Part shown: piece after piece, positions 52,835 through 62,118 of the stretch
How the letters are laid out: each line of letters opens with the position of its first letter
Numbering within the stretch: the stretch's first letter is position 1
Source: MWCR01 sp049325475
GTDB lineage: Bacteria > Patescibacteriota > Patescibacteriia > 2-12-FULL-60-25
Assembly (NCBI GenBank): GCA_049325475.1
Contig: JBMOLN010000007.1
Span: 1 to 64,000, forward strand
DNA length: 64,000 nucleotides
Direction of reading: 5' to 3'
Position numbers and translations under genes: made by a program
The notes under the pieces: generated by a model
Database searches by the model: none
Told to the model about the DNA's origin: nothing
What the model saw: the letters and a program-made list of their open reading frames with translations, nothing else

Positions 52835-52905
52835 TTAAATAAAAAACCCCACCATGTACCACTCCGCTCTTGTGAAGAGAAAATGGTTAAGGTGAGGGAT
52901 ATGAA
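52835..52905 (-). terminator. Hairpin region between the two paralogs
   Basis: AAAAACCCCACC and GGTGAGGG arms with CTCTTGTGAAGAG inside, followed on the minus strand by a TTTTTTATTT stretch near 52845-52835: a probable terminator for paralog B. Confidence 0.55.
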
Positions 52906-52909
52906 GTTT

Positions 52910-55900
52910 TTACTTTGACGCTTGTTTGCCGTCGACTCCTGCTCCTGATTGATCTTGAACCGCAGATCTCGTCCCGCTCGCTATCTCATGCGAGTCGTCT
53001 TGAGGCGGAACACTGCTCCTGCCTTCGGGCACGCCCTTAACGACTGCGGGAGGCGGTTGGGTCATCCTGCGTATTTGCGAAATATCAAGCTTTCCGGGCG
53101 GAGCGCAAACATCATCGCCAAAGTGCTTGATCTTGAGCAATTCATTTTTACCCAAATTCAGCTTCGGCAATTTATGGTAGCCGACACCGATAACCGGAAT
53201 CTGCAAAAATGAATACAAGGCGTGCATGTCGGCATCCGATGCCAGAGGAAACTCGAAACGCTCCCCGCCGGCCATCTTTTCAGACACGGCCAGCATGATC
53301 TGCAAAGAACCTTGAATCAGCGCATTGGTCTCGCAATTAAGCAACGGCCGCGCAAAAATGCCGGCAAGCTCCTTTGTGTTCCGAATGCCGTACGCGCTGA
53401 TTTCATTTGCCACTCTTTCGGCTCTTAATTCATTTTCCAAACGCCGAACTTCCCGCTTGGCATCCAAAGCCGTTCGCTCCGCTTCCAAAGTGCGCCCCTC
53501 ATAGTCCGCGAGCACAGACAAGGGCTTATCCTGATTTACCACATTACGCAAACGGCTATTCTCTTCTTCTTTGATTTCCAGTCTGTCTTGCAAGACACGA
53601 CATGACTGATCGGCTTCCGCCAAACTTTGCCGCAAAGCTCTTCTTTGCTTCTCGCTTTCATCCAACTTGCTTTCCAAGGCGGCGAATTCATTTTTGACAC
53701 GCATCAGTTCACCCTGCCGCTGCGAGAACTCTCCGATTATCTCAAAAACCTTGGTGGTTAATTGATTCGAAGCCGCATTCACCCAATCCTCATTTTTCAT
53801 CGAGGATTCATCGGGCAAAACGACGTTCAGCACACCGGAAAGATTCAGAACCAGATCGTTCCAGGCATTGACTTTAATGGCATCAAGCTGGCCGGTACCC
53901 AGCCTTTCTTGTTGCGACATTGCCTCCGTAACCGAATCCAAAATGGTCCGGATTTCCAACAAACGCGACCTTTGCTTATGCGCAGACTCCTGCTCTTGCG
54001 CCAAACATTCTACAAAAACCCGCATGCGCTTTGGCATGGGATAAACCTGAAGCGAACTTAAACGGTCAACCGCTTCATTGGCCTCGGGCAGCTGCTCGTC
54101 TTTGAGCCTGGCCAACAGCCTGTCAACCTCAATTGCTCGCGATCTGAATGTCTTTACGTTTTTTCCTTTGGGATCTTCTTGAACCGCATGATTAAGCTGA
54201 TCAAGAATCCCCCTTGTCTGCATTATTGTATTTTCCAGCCTCTGCAGAATATTCTTGCGGGCCGCCAACATTGTTTCGAAAAGGAACATCAGACCGTTTT
54301 GAAGCGAGTCTCCGGGCGGACTGACTGCCGTTTCCTGATCCAAATCATCCGGATCACTCTCCAGATTAATGCCTTGCGCAACCGGCCGTGGCGGCATGGC
54401 TTGCGGCCTGGTGGATTCCATAGCCCTCGCCTGCATCTCCTCAATCGAAATAACCGGAGTCTTCTCATCCCATTCCCTGGGATAATCCGAATCCGTCGCC
54501 TGCTCTCCGGCAATAATAGCCGTTTTTAATGCCTCGTCGTTCACTGCGGATTGAGCCGCGGCCTGCCGGCCGGGATCAACATAAGCATAATGCCCGCTCT
54601 TGATTTCGGCGGCGGATTGTTCTGCGGTGTCATTCTCTGCGGATTGTTCATTATTCTCTGTGGATTCGATTAAAGATTGAACATCGCCGTACTGCAAAGT
54701 ACGGCGCAATTGCCGGCGCTGATCCATTACGGAGTCATCGGCCGGCCGCTGACTTTGCATGGCGGCGATGCCTGCCTCAAGAAAATCGATTCGCTTTCTC
54801 AATTCACTGCTGATTTGCGATTCTTGCGCCAAGCTTGCTTGCAGCTTGGGAACAATCTGAAACCTCATTTCATTAAGTTCATTGGAAATCGTGCTCTTTT
54901 CTTTTCTAAGAGTATTGAGCAAGCCTTCCAGCTCCCTCACCTGTACCATGGCTCCGTTAACTTCGGCTTGCGCCGAGTTGCGCTCGCTGACCGCCTTTTT
55001 TCTCTCATCCGCGGCTTGATCGCGCTCACGGTAAATATCCGCAATCTGCTGATTCAATTCAACATTCTGCGCTTGCAATGCGGCATTCACGTTGCGCAAA
55101 TCCGCGTTTTGATTTTGCAGCGGAACTTCAACGGTTTGAGCTTTTTCAAGCTCGCCCAGCTTCGCCTCCAGCTTTCTGATGCGGACATCGCGTTCATCCA
55201 GCTTTGCCCGATATTCTTTTTCAAACTTTTCGCGGAGCGTTGCCTGCGCTTGCTCAATAACACCGTTTTCTTTTTCCCAAATCTCCTGCTGAGCGGAGCG
55301 TCTGACCATTTCAAACTGGCTCTTGCGCTCACTGTCGGCGCCAAGCTTGTATTGCTTGTGGCGATATTCGATATCCTGACGGCTTCTTCGCTCGCGAATG
55401 AGCCATATCGTACTGCCGGCCCCATACGCGCAAAGCGCCACTATCCCAAAAAACAAAACTCCAATCAAACCGCCTCTGTCATTCGGCGGGGTTATGGCGG
55501 CCAATTGTGTTTTAAGTTGAGCGTTCTCATTTTTAAGAAACGCTACCTGCTCTGAATCAACCTTGTCGGATTCTGTAGGCGCAGTTGTAGCTTTTGCCAT
55601 CACGGCCGAAAAACCCGGAATCAAGTCCTGACACTTTTTCAGCGCATCGCCTTCTTCGGGCTTCAATTCTCGACTCTGCAGTGTTGCGCAAACTGTTTTA
55701 GCCGTAGCTAGAGCTGCCTCAGCCAATGTCAACTTGCGTTTCTTTGGAATTTCAATCCGCGCCATGCTGTCAGATGAAGGCGCGCTGAAATAGTTCATCA
55801 GCCCGTCAGGGCACTCTTTCATTTCTTCTTCATCGGCGTGATCGGACGGCTTGCCCGGACGCGCGCATCCCCGCATGACCGTAAAACGAATTTTCTCTCC

Positions 55901-56203
55901 ATCAACCACCCTTGTCTGATTCGCAGCCCAGATAGATCTGAGCTGGATTTGCATGGGGTATGGCTTTTCCGTTTCCGGATCAATCTGCGGAAACATGCGC
56001 GGCAAAATGCGCAAATCGCACTCTGGATTGTGATAAACAATAACTTTCTCTTCAAAAATCTGTACGTGAGAAATACAAGAGCGCTCGGCTTTTGCCTTAA
56101 ACGACACCAGCATAAGCGCAAATACAATCAACACAGCCGCGGTTTTGAAAAACCTCCGCGGCAAAAAATTACCCTCATGCGTTCGGGGTTTGGACTTTTG
56201 CAT
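52910..56203 (-). CDS. Giant envelope coiled-coil protein, paralog B
   Basis: 1097 residues. An N-terminal basic stretch and signal/anchor (FFKTAAVLIVFALMLVSFKAKA), an outer domain sharing with paralog A the series ECDLR, FPQIDPETEK, QLRSIWAANQTR and MRGCARPG, a membrane helix (~245-270, GVLFFGIVALCAYGAGSTIWLI), a long coiled coil (~300-520), an acidic disordered linker, a second helical block, and a C-terminal domain (FEFPLASDADMHALYSFLQIP ... RRMTQPPP) similar to that of paralog A. It is a tandem duplicate that has diverged strongly. Function unknown; a structural envelope role is inferred. Confidence 0.8.
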   Translation of the reverse strand: MQKSKPRTHEGNFLPRRFFKTAAVLIVFALMLVSFKAKAERSCISHVQIFEEKVIVYHNPECDLRILPRMFPQIDPETEKPYPMQIQLRSIWAANQTRVVDGEKIRFTVMRGCARPGKPSDHADEEEMKECPDGLMNYFSAPSSDSMARIEIPKKRKLTLAEAALATAKTVCATLQSRELKPEEGDALKKCQDLIPGFSAVMAKATTAPTESDKVDSEQVAFLKNENAQLKTQLAAITPPNDRGGLIGVLFFGIVALCAYGAGSTIWLIRERRSRQDIEYRHKQYKLGADSERKSQFEMVRRSAQQEIWEKENGVIEQAQATLREKFEKEYRAKLDERDVRIRKLEAKLGELEKAQTVEVPLQNQNADLRNVNAALQAQNVELNQQIADIYRERDQAADERKKAVSERNSAQAEVNGAMVQVRELEGLLNTLRKEKSTISNELNEMRFQIVPKLQASLAQESQISSELRKRIDFLEAGIAAMQSQRPADDSVMDQRRQLRRTLQYGDVQSLIESTENNEQSAENDTAEQSAAEIKSGHYAYVDPGRQAAAQSAVNDEALKTAIIAGEQATDSDYPREWDEKTPVISIEEMQARAMESTRPQAMPPRPVAQGINLESDPDDLDQETAVSPPGDSLQNGLMFLFETMLAARKNILQRLENTIMQTRGILDQLNHAVQEDPKGKNVKTFRSRAIEVDRLLARLKDEQLPEANEAVDRLSSLQVYPMPKRMRVFVECLAQEQESAHKQRSRLLEIRTILDSVTEAMSQQERLGTGQLDAIKVNAWNDLVLNLSGVLNVVLPDESSMKNEDWVNAASNQLTTKVFEIIGEFSQRQGELMRVKNEFAALESKLDESEKQRRALRQSLAEADQSCRVLQDRLEIKEEENSRLRNVVNQDKPLSVLADYEGRTLEAERTALDAKREVRRLENELRAERVANEISAYGIRNTKELAGIFARPLLNCETNALIQGSLQIMLAVSEKMAGGERFEFPLASDADMHALYSFLQIPVIGVGYHKLPKLNLGKNELLKIKHFGDDVCAPPGKLDISQIRRMTQPPPAVVKGVPEGRSSVPPQDDSHEIASGTRSAVQDQSGAGVDGKQASK

Positions 56204-56354
56204 GGTTCCCTCTCTTGCCGTCGCTGATCACCAGCGTCAATTGTCAAAGTTCGCGCCCATAGTTTACATCATGAGCCGCTTTTAGCCCATCATATCCAAC
56301 TGCTCCTGTCAACTGTAAAAAACAATCAACTTGGCTTAACCAAGCCCTCCCCGG

Positions 56355-56440
56355 GCGCAGTACGAAGTACGATGTACGATGTACGTTTTATATTTCCCAC
56401 CTGGACGTTGTACGAAGTACGATGTACGATGTACGTAATT
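56355..56440. repeat. Heptamer-period arrays before a TRM11-like gene
   Basis: GTACGAA, GTACGAT, GTACGAT, GTACGTT, and after ~25 nt the same series again ending GTACGTA next to the start codon. Confidence 0.9.
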
Positions 56441-56442
56441 TT

Positions 56443-57639
56443 ATGTACTTCTGCATCCTTGGCTCCCACCCTGCTATCAGCCTGGCTGAACTCCGAAGAG
56501 CGATTCCCAAAATCAAAAACTTGCTAATCATCGATCAAATGGCAGTTTTTGATTGCAGTGACTGGCAGGACGATGTTTTAATGAACCGCTTGGGCGGGAC
56601 TGTTAAGTTGGGAACCGTAATACTGCAAAGCAAATTATCAAATCTTGATGCAGAACTCATTGCCGATGCAATCGCCAAACAATCACCGGATACTGATTCC
56701 CGCAGTCTTGATTTTGGCTTAACGATTTATGCAACAAAATCCATCAAGAAAAAACTTTTCAAATTACCGGTTCAAATTAAAAAAGAACTTAAGCAAAAAG
56801 GATATTCAACCCGCTGGGTCACGGGCAAAGGCGGCGGTCCGCTCTCACCTGCAGCGGTTGCCAAATGCAAACTTTGCGAAAAACCCAATGCCGATTTATG
56901 TATTTTAATCGATAATAATGACGCTTTTATTGGCAAAACAACCCAAGTTCAAGACGCCGACGCCTGGAGCCTGCGCGATTACGGACGCCCGTTTCGCGAC
57001 AGCTTGAACGGCATGCTTCCTCCCAAGCTGGCGCGCATCATGATAAATCTGGCCCAAGTCCCCGACCAAGGTACGATTTTAGATCCATTTTGCGGTTCCG
57101 GAACTATTTTGATGGAAGCCGCTCTGGCAACCAAAGCAAAAAAAATTATCGGCAGCGATATTGAAAAAAGACAAATTTTTGAAACGCAAAAAAATACAGA
57201 CTGGATGCTGGCTAAAAACATCCTCCGTCCTGATGACGAAAATCGCTTCCGGTTAATCAATACTGATGTTAAAAAAATTTCCGATCATCTTAAGCCCAAA
57301 TCAATCGATGCGATCGTCAGTGAAGGCTGGCTGGGCCCGCCATTAAAAGGCAATGAACCTCAAGCTGTTTTGGATAAAAATACCGAAGCGGTTACCGAAC
57401 TCTGGCTTGATGCATTATCGGGCCTGAAATCCCTGCTTAAACCTAAATCCACCTTGGTGATAATCACACCTCAATACCGCACCCGCCACGCCCGGGCCTC
57501 CGTTGATTTAACCCGGTATTTAAATAGCTTGGGCTACAGCCCGCTAGATTCCAGATTCCAGATTCCAGATGCCGGCTTGTTGTATGGCCGTCCTAATCAG
57601 TTTGTTGAGCGAAAAATCCTTATCATACAGCCAAAATAA
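56443..57639 (+). CDS. TRM11/UPF0020-like RNA N2-guanine methyltransferase
   Basis: About 398 residues. An N-terminal THUMP-like region (residues 1-160) is followed by RDYGRPFRDSLNGMLPPKLARIMINLA and the SAM motif ILDPFCGSGTILMEAAL. The usual catalytic (D/N)PPY is replaced by SEGWLGPPL, as in some TRM11-group members. It probably methylates tRNA. The ATG at 56443 lies right after a heptamer array with TACGAT/TACGTA boxes and no Shine-Dalgarno. ATTCCAG is repeated three times in frame near the 3' end (57546-57570, LDSRFQIPDAG). Confidence 0.78.
   Translation: MYFCILGSHPAISLAELRRAIPKIKNLLIIDQMAVFDCSDWQDDVLMNRLGGTVKLGTVILQSKLSNLDAELIADAIAKQSPDTDSRSLDFGLTIYATKSIKKKLFKLPVQIKKELKQKGYSTRWVTGKGGGPLSPAAVAKCKLCEKPNADLCILIDNNDAFIGKTTQVQDADAWSLRDYGRPFRDSLNGMLPPKLARIMINLAQVPDQGTILDPFCGSGTILMEAALATKAKKIIGSDIEKRQIFETQKNTDWMLAKNILRPDDENRFRLINTDVKKISDHLKPKSIDAIVSEGWLGPPLKGNEPQAVLDKNTEAVTELWLDALSGLKSLLKPKSTLVIITPQYRTRHARASVDLTRYLNSLGYSPLDSRFQIPDAGLLYGRPNQFVERKILIIQPK
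57546..57570 (+). repeat. Heptamer array inside the TRM11-like gene
   Basis: AGATTCC three times in a row (21 nt, exactly seven codons). Confidence 0.85.
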
Positions 57640-57716
57640 GCTTGACAAAAACTCCATTTTTATCTAAGGTAAAGCGTTCTTTCCCGGTTCTTTGACAAAA
57701 CCAAACGGAGACCAGA

Positions 57717-60044
57717 ATGTCTAAAGACAACCAGCTTAAACCGCCCGTGCGCAAGATCTCTCCGCGCGCCCCGGTAGATCTGGATAAAATCAGGCGCATC
57801 AAAGATCTATTGGAGGTTTTTGGAAAACCCGAACCTGAAAAATTCGAATTTAACGCCGGTGACGTTCTTATTCGCGAAGGCCAGGCTCTTGCCGAACAGC
57901 CTCCGCTTCTGCTGATCGACGGCGAGGTTGAAGAAAGAAAAACAATTTTCATTCCCGGCCACGGACAAAGCGAACAAGTCCTCTTTATCGCCCGCGAAGG
58001 CGATATTGTAAATTCTCAAAGCATACTTGATGATACCAAAAATCAACCGGCATTCTGTTCTTTAATCGCAACTAAAAGCGGTTACGGCTATATACTCCGC
58101 GAACAGCACATCAACAATTTGAACAGTTTTGGTATTTTGTTAAGCACGCTTCTGCGGCAGAATACCAAGCTCTGGGAGTCAACCGTCCATGCCAGCAATG
58201 TTTTTTCCACCTTCTCGCAGCTGCTTCAGGCTTTGCACCGCAAAGATCCCCACATTCCTTCTGACCCTGTCGTCATTCTCCAGCGTTTTTACAAGACATC
58301 GCGTGAACGCGACGAACTTCGCAAGCGCGTGGAAAGATCGGAAAAGCTCAATGAACGAATTCGCGAATTAAACGACGCTCTGGCCGAAAAAGAACTGGAA
58401 CTTAAGGCTACTCTTAATCAGCTGGCTAACGCTCAAAAACGCGAACGGCAAAATGCCGAAGAAAACACGCGCCGTCAAGAAATGCTCGAAAGAGCCATGG
58501 AGCTGGAGGCCGAAAATACCAAATTGCGTCGTGAAAAAGAACGGCTCGGCAACGCTCTTGGCCAAGTACAGGATGAACTCGCACAATCCTCTAGTGATGG
58601 CAGAAATTCAAATCTGCAAGGCCGTCTGGATCTCGAGATGCGTGCCCGAGTAGCTCTGGAGGCTCGCATCAAAGATCTGGAGGCGCAAGTCAGCAATCAA
58701 CAAATCGCATCTTCGGTTTCCGGACGCTTCCCCGGCGCCGCCAGCTTGCTTGCGAGCGACGAATTGCACGAACTCGAAAAAGACGCCAAACGCTTCCGCG
58801 AAGCCGCCGCGCATTTCGAAAATTTGGCAATAAAAATGCATCGCGCTATGGAGCTGATTGCCGAAGACAATCCCGGCTTGCGGATCTCCGAAGATGTCAT
58901 GCTGCTCATGGTCGGCGAAGAGCCTCCCGAACGAGCGAGCGTTATCGAACGCCGCAAAATCAAGGATCAAGACAAGGCAACGCTGTTGCTGGGATCTGAC
59001 GATCCCGCAGTCAGCAACGCCAAAGCTCGTAAAGCCCAAGCGGAACGTTCCACGGCGGTCATCGGCTCGCACGACCCTGGCAGCCTGCGCGATCCGCCCC
59101 AAGGAGCGCCCAGACCGCACGCGCGTCAGAAGCAATCCCTCCGGGATTCTGATAACGCCATCACCAGCAACGAAACACCGCAAGCCAAACGCGGACCGCA
59201 ATCTATGCGCAGCCAGAGATTGCCGGCCGTTCAAGCCTCCGGCGATTCAACAATCGCTCCGAGGAATTCCGCACTCTCCAAAGAGGATCGCGATGCCATT
59301 TTGCAGGATTTTCTGCAAGATGCCGATTCTGATTCCATTCCAGTTCTAGGACCCGAAGCTGAAGTCAGACAGCATCGTATCAACGCGCCTTATCCGCATG
59401 CCGAAGAAGATTGCGTTGAATGGGAGTTCCCAAACGATGCGCGGCAAACAGCTTCATTGGGTTTGGGCAGAGGCGATCTCCCGCCCGCCGCCCAAGAAGA
59501 AATCCGGTTTCCTTCAGACCCGCCCACTCCGCGGCTGCGCGATTCCAGCGAGATGAAAACACTCGTTGACGGCGCACACGCGGCTTCAAAAATCCCCGCA
59601 TTTCCCCAAGGCTTTACCCCCGAGGAATACGACAGCGGCATCACGCCGGTTGTCCAATCCCGTCCGCCCGAATTCCGCTCTCCGGAAAGCCGGCAAACCC
59701 GAGCTTTTGCCGATACTGCATTTGCTCGACCTGGGGAGATGCCTGTTCGTCATTTCCCTCCCGAACCTCCTACGCGTCGCGAAGGCAGTTCCGGCCATCA
59801 TCAAGCCATCAACTTCCCAGCAGAACCGGATACTCACATGCGGCAAGACTGGACCGCTGATAATATCCGTGGCGAAAAGGCGCAACAGGCTAAAAAAGAA
59901 TCCTTGTCCGATAAACCGCCCGCTATCAACGTACCGCCTCCCTCCAGAACCGACATGGACGACATGTCCTGGATGGATGATCCGATATACTCTGAAACAG
60001 CGGCCTTCGAAGCTCCTATCAAACCCAAAAAACCGGGCTCCTAG
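57717..60044 (+). CDS. cNMP-binding-domain-like coiled-coil protein, 775 aa
   Basis: No signal peptide, so cytoplasmic. Residues ~25-150 have the beta-roll pattern of CAP/cNMP-binding domains (KFEFNAGDVLIREGQ, LLLIDGEVEERKT, FIAREGDIVNSQSIL). Residues ~195-330 are coiled coil, followed by ~400 residues of Pro/Ser/Arg-rich disordered linker and an acidic end (MDDMSWMDDPIYSE). Style and composition match the giant envelope proteins upstream, so it may be their cytoplasmic partner. The key phosphate-binding Arg of true cNMP sensors is not evident. It ends in a CCCTTCCCC hairpin terminator. Confidence 0.72.
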   Translation: MSKDNQLKPPVRKISPRAPVDLDKIRRIKDLLEVFGKPEPEKFEFNAGDVLIREGQALAEQPPLLLIDGEVEERKTIFIPGHGQSEQVLFIAREGDIVNSQSILDDTKNQPAFCSLIATKSGYGYILREQHINNLNSFGILLSTLLRQNTKLWESTVHASNVFSTFSQLLQALHRKDPHIPSDPVVILQRFYKTSRERDELRKRVERSEKLNERIRELNDALAEKELELKATLNQLANAQKRERQNAEENTRRQEMLERAMELEAENTKLRREKERLGNALGQVQDELAQSSSDGRNSNLQGRLDLEMRARVALEARIKDLEAQVSNQQIASSVSGRFPGAASLLASDELHELEKDAKRFREAAAHFENLAIKMHRAMELIAEDNPGLRISEDVMLLMVGEEPPERASVIERRKIKDQDKATLLLGSDDPAVSNAKARKAQAERSTAVIGSHDPGSLRDPPQGAPRPHARQKQSLRDSDNAITSNETPQAKRGPQSMRSQRLPAVQASGDSTIAPRNSALSKEDRDAILQDFLQDADSDSIPVLGPEAEVRQHRINAPYPHAEEDCVEWEFPNDARQTASLGLGRGDLPPAAQEEIRFPSDPPTPRLRDSSEMKTLVDGAHAASKIPAFPQGFTPEEYDSGITPVVQSRPPEFRSPESRQTRAFADTAFARPGEMPVRHFPPEPPTRREGSSGHHQAINFPAEPDTHMRQDWTADNIRGEKAQQAKKESLSDKPPAINVPPPSRTDMDDMSWMDDPIYSETAAFEAPIKPKKPGS

Positions 60045-60066
60045 CCCCCGTACTTTCCCGCATCCC

Positions 60067-60105
60067 CTACCCCTTCCCCCGCAAGCAAGGGAAGGGGATT
60101 TTTTA
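60067..60105 (+). terminator. CCCCTTCCC / GGGAAGGGG terminator
   Basis: CCCTTCCCCCGC / GCAAGGGAAGGGG hairpin followed by six T after the 775-aa gene; same sequence class as the GC hairpin repeats. Confidence 0.75.
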
Positions 60106-60136
60106 TAAAAAAATATCGCCTAGGCGATTCCAAATT

Positions 60137-60195
60137 TGTTATCCCGCATCATTATAAAAATATAATTGCGGGACCCCGCTATAAGCGGTGGTTTG
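60137..60195 (+). repeat. Paired-hairpin dispersed repeat (plus copy)
   Basis: TATCCCGCATCATTATAAAA then AATTGCGGGACCCCGC and AAGCGGTGG; closely similar to 7579-7630. Confidence 0.75.
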
Positions 60196-60215
60196 TTAAT
60201 TATTATTTGTTATTT

Positions 60216-60258
60216 AAATTTACCCATAAAATTGCTATGCAATTTTATGGGTAAATTT
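60216..60258 (-). terminator. 20-bp perfect hairpin overlapping the ferredoxin stop
   Basis: Perfect 20-bp arms with a TAT loop. The right arm includes the last codons (ending TACCCATAA) of the ferredoxin gene, so the end of the coding sequence is part of the structure. Confidence 0.75.
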
Positions 60259-60469
60259 GATTCCCTTCCCGGTCAAACAAAGAAATTGCCTGCACCGGAC
60301 AAGACTCTGCCGCCATTTTTACCGTATCATCATCCGCCGCGTTAACATCAACAACGATGGCTTTATTTTCTTCATCCAATTGAAAAACTCCCGGAGCCAC
60401 TGTCACGCAAGGCGCCGCTCCAATGCACAAATCCCTGTCTACAACGATTTTTACAATTCTTTTGCTCAT
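60245..60469 (-). CDS. Small ferredoxin, probably [3Fe-4S] type
   Basis: 74 residues. The cluster motif reads CIGAAPC (CxxAxxC) plus the distal SCP, so only three of the four usual Cys are present; such CxxXxxC ferredoxins usually hold a [3Fe-4S] cluster. It is probably a cytoplasmic electron carrier; the partner is not evident, although the lipid-hydroxylase-like gene at 42800 could need one. The start MSKRIVK is at 60469; TGGTATTAT lies 11 nt upstream, so the leader is very short. Confidence 0.8.
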   Translation of the reverse strand: MSKRIVKIVVDRDLCIGAAPCVTVAPGVFQLDEENKAIVVDVNAADDDTVKMAAESCPVQAISLFDREGNQIYP

Positions 60470-60520
60470 ATGACAAAAGCATAATACCACATCCCTCTTT
60501 GGTCAATATCGCACCGGCCA

Positions 60521-60560
60521 CTAGCATCTAGCATCCAGCATCTAGCCACTGGGGACTAGC
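60521..60560. repeat. Heptamer-period array
   Basis: CATCTAG, CATCCAG, CATCTAG, CCACTGG and ACTGGGG / ACTAGCG-type units. Confidence 0.8.
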
Positions 60561-60663
60561 GACTGGCTGTAATTTACCATGCCTTGCTCTTGTAAATTGT
60601 CAATTTGCAGTTGTCAGTCAAATTAAAAATCCACCTCAACCTTTCGGTCAAGATGGATTAAGT

Positions 60664-61863
60664 CTAGATTCCTTCCAGCTGATACCTGGCTGCCTGGAGC
60701 ATCGGATCATTGGCTGATGCAACAAGCGCCCAGTTTTGCCTCTCGCTCCGGTCAAAGCACCCTGCCGACTGTTCAGCCTTGGGTAGATTTTCAACACTGC
60801 TCACTACCGGCAATGAGCTTTGATGCAAACGTTTGCGGAATGCGTCTGTCGCATTGCCCCACTCCGCATTCGCCAGACTAAAACCCTTGCTTGCCCGTTC
60901 TTGGCCGGCCGCAAAGTTACGCATCGCTCTGTTTTGATTCACATCACGGCTCATACAATAAACATGAATCTGATAAGCCTTCCAGCTGGATTGAAGCTTG
61001 TCCGTCAATTCATCTTCTATGGCGCGCTCCATAAGCGGCAGCATCTCTGCGGGTACATCCTTATACTGTTCATCATACGGACTCAAATAAACATCAAAAC
61101 GATTCCGGGTTTCCAATAATCCTGTAGGTGCGGTAGCCGTGCCGGCTACGATATATGGAGTTACTCCCGGATCCGTACAAACACAGCGTTGTTTTTGCTC
61201 GTCATACTTGGCCGTCACTTGATCCATGGACCCGTCACCGCTCACTCTTAGCGAACCGTGACAAACCCACTCTACCTTGTACTTATCAACTCCGAGCTCC
61301 TGCTGGCTTTTGGCATTCAAAATGGTCGAACGCGCTTCCACAGTCTCCTCCCACTCCTCGGTTTCTTCATGATCATAACAATTGTCCGGCAATTGATCCG
61401 GAAGATATTCATCCGCATTTGTCAACGGCTTGCCTTTAATTACTTTACTTTGATGCTTGCGGAACATTTCCGAACGCTTCGCAAAATCCGCGTTGCGATT
61501 CTCTACCTGCGCCAAAGCCAGTTCCATAGCCATCATGCGGTCCAGAACCATCTTTTGCAGATTGGGATAATGTTTAGGCATGCAATAACTGCGCACGAAA
61601 TATCTATGATTGTCCCTTTGATCCGCACTCATGGTGCTCTCAAGCACAACCGGCTCATAGAGCTCATGCTCACAAGTGCAACTTCCCGCCCTTGGATCAA
61701 AACGCGATTCAACTCGCGCTCCGGTCTGTTTGTTGTAGTGCCCGTAGCAGAGCCACTCTGTGCGGTCCTTGGCCGCATCAAATCTTACTGGAGTTTGCAC
61801 ACCGGCCGAACATGCCATGGCCGCAAGAGCCAGAACCGCCAAAAACAAACTCTGAAACTTCAT
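60664..61863 (-). CDS. Predicted lipoprotein with duplicated Cys domain, 399 aa
   Basis: Lipobox LAAMAC (Cys18). Two related domains follow: residues ~35-110 (EWLCYGHYNKQTG, RAGSCTCE, RSYCMP) and ~195-320 (EWVCHGSLRVSGDG, KQRCVCTD, HVYCMS). In each, WxC-G, C-x-C and YCM occur in the same order, so the protein arose by internal duplication. The region between is helical. It is a probable surface lipoprotein in the same cluster and style as the giant envelope proteins. AAAGGAG precedes the ATG. Confidence 0.75.
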   Translation of the reverse strand: MKFQSLFLAVLALAAMACSAGVQTPVRFDAAKDRTEWLCYGHYNKQTGARVESRFDPRAGSCTCEHELYEPVVLESTMSADQRDNHRYFVRSYCMPKHYPNLQKMVLDRMMAMELALAQVENRNADFAKRSEMFRKHQSKVIKGKPLTNADEYLPDQLPDNCYDHEETEEWEETVEARSTILNAKSQQELGVDKYKVEWVCHGSLRVSGDGSMDQVTAKYDEQKQRCVCTDPGVTPYIVAGTATAPTGLLETRNRFDVYLSPYDEQYKDVPAEMLPLMERAIEDELTDKLQSSWKAYQIHVYCMSRDVNQNRAMRNFAAGQERASKGFSLANAEWGNATDAFRKRLHQSSLPVVSSVENLPKAEQSAGCFDRSERQNWALVASANDPMLQAARYQLEGI

Positions 61864-62118
61864 GCTTTTCTCCTTTGTTGTTTTTTAAAGAACAGCTCAA
61901 TCTAGCAAAAATAACCCTTTTTGTCAAGGATTAATAACAAAACTGCAAATTTTAACTTAACTTTAACTATATAGCACAGCGATGCCAAAGGCTTCTAATC
62001 ACTGCTCGCCGCCTCCTGGTCGCTCGTCACTATGACTATTTATCCCCCGAAGCTGAACCCATAGGAGCTTAATGTAAAGTCGGGTTAGTCTGGTGGGAAG
62101 TACCATGACTGATTACTA
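61864..62118. other. Intergenic region without a visible gene
   Basis: 255 nt; short direct repeats only. AAAGGAG and the probable promoter of the lipoprotein gene (TTGACAAAA near 61918-61926 on the minus strand) are at its left end. Confidence 0.4.
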
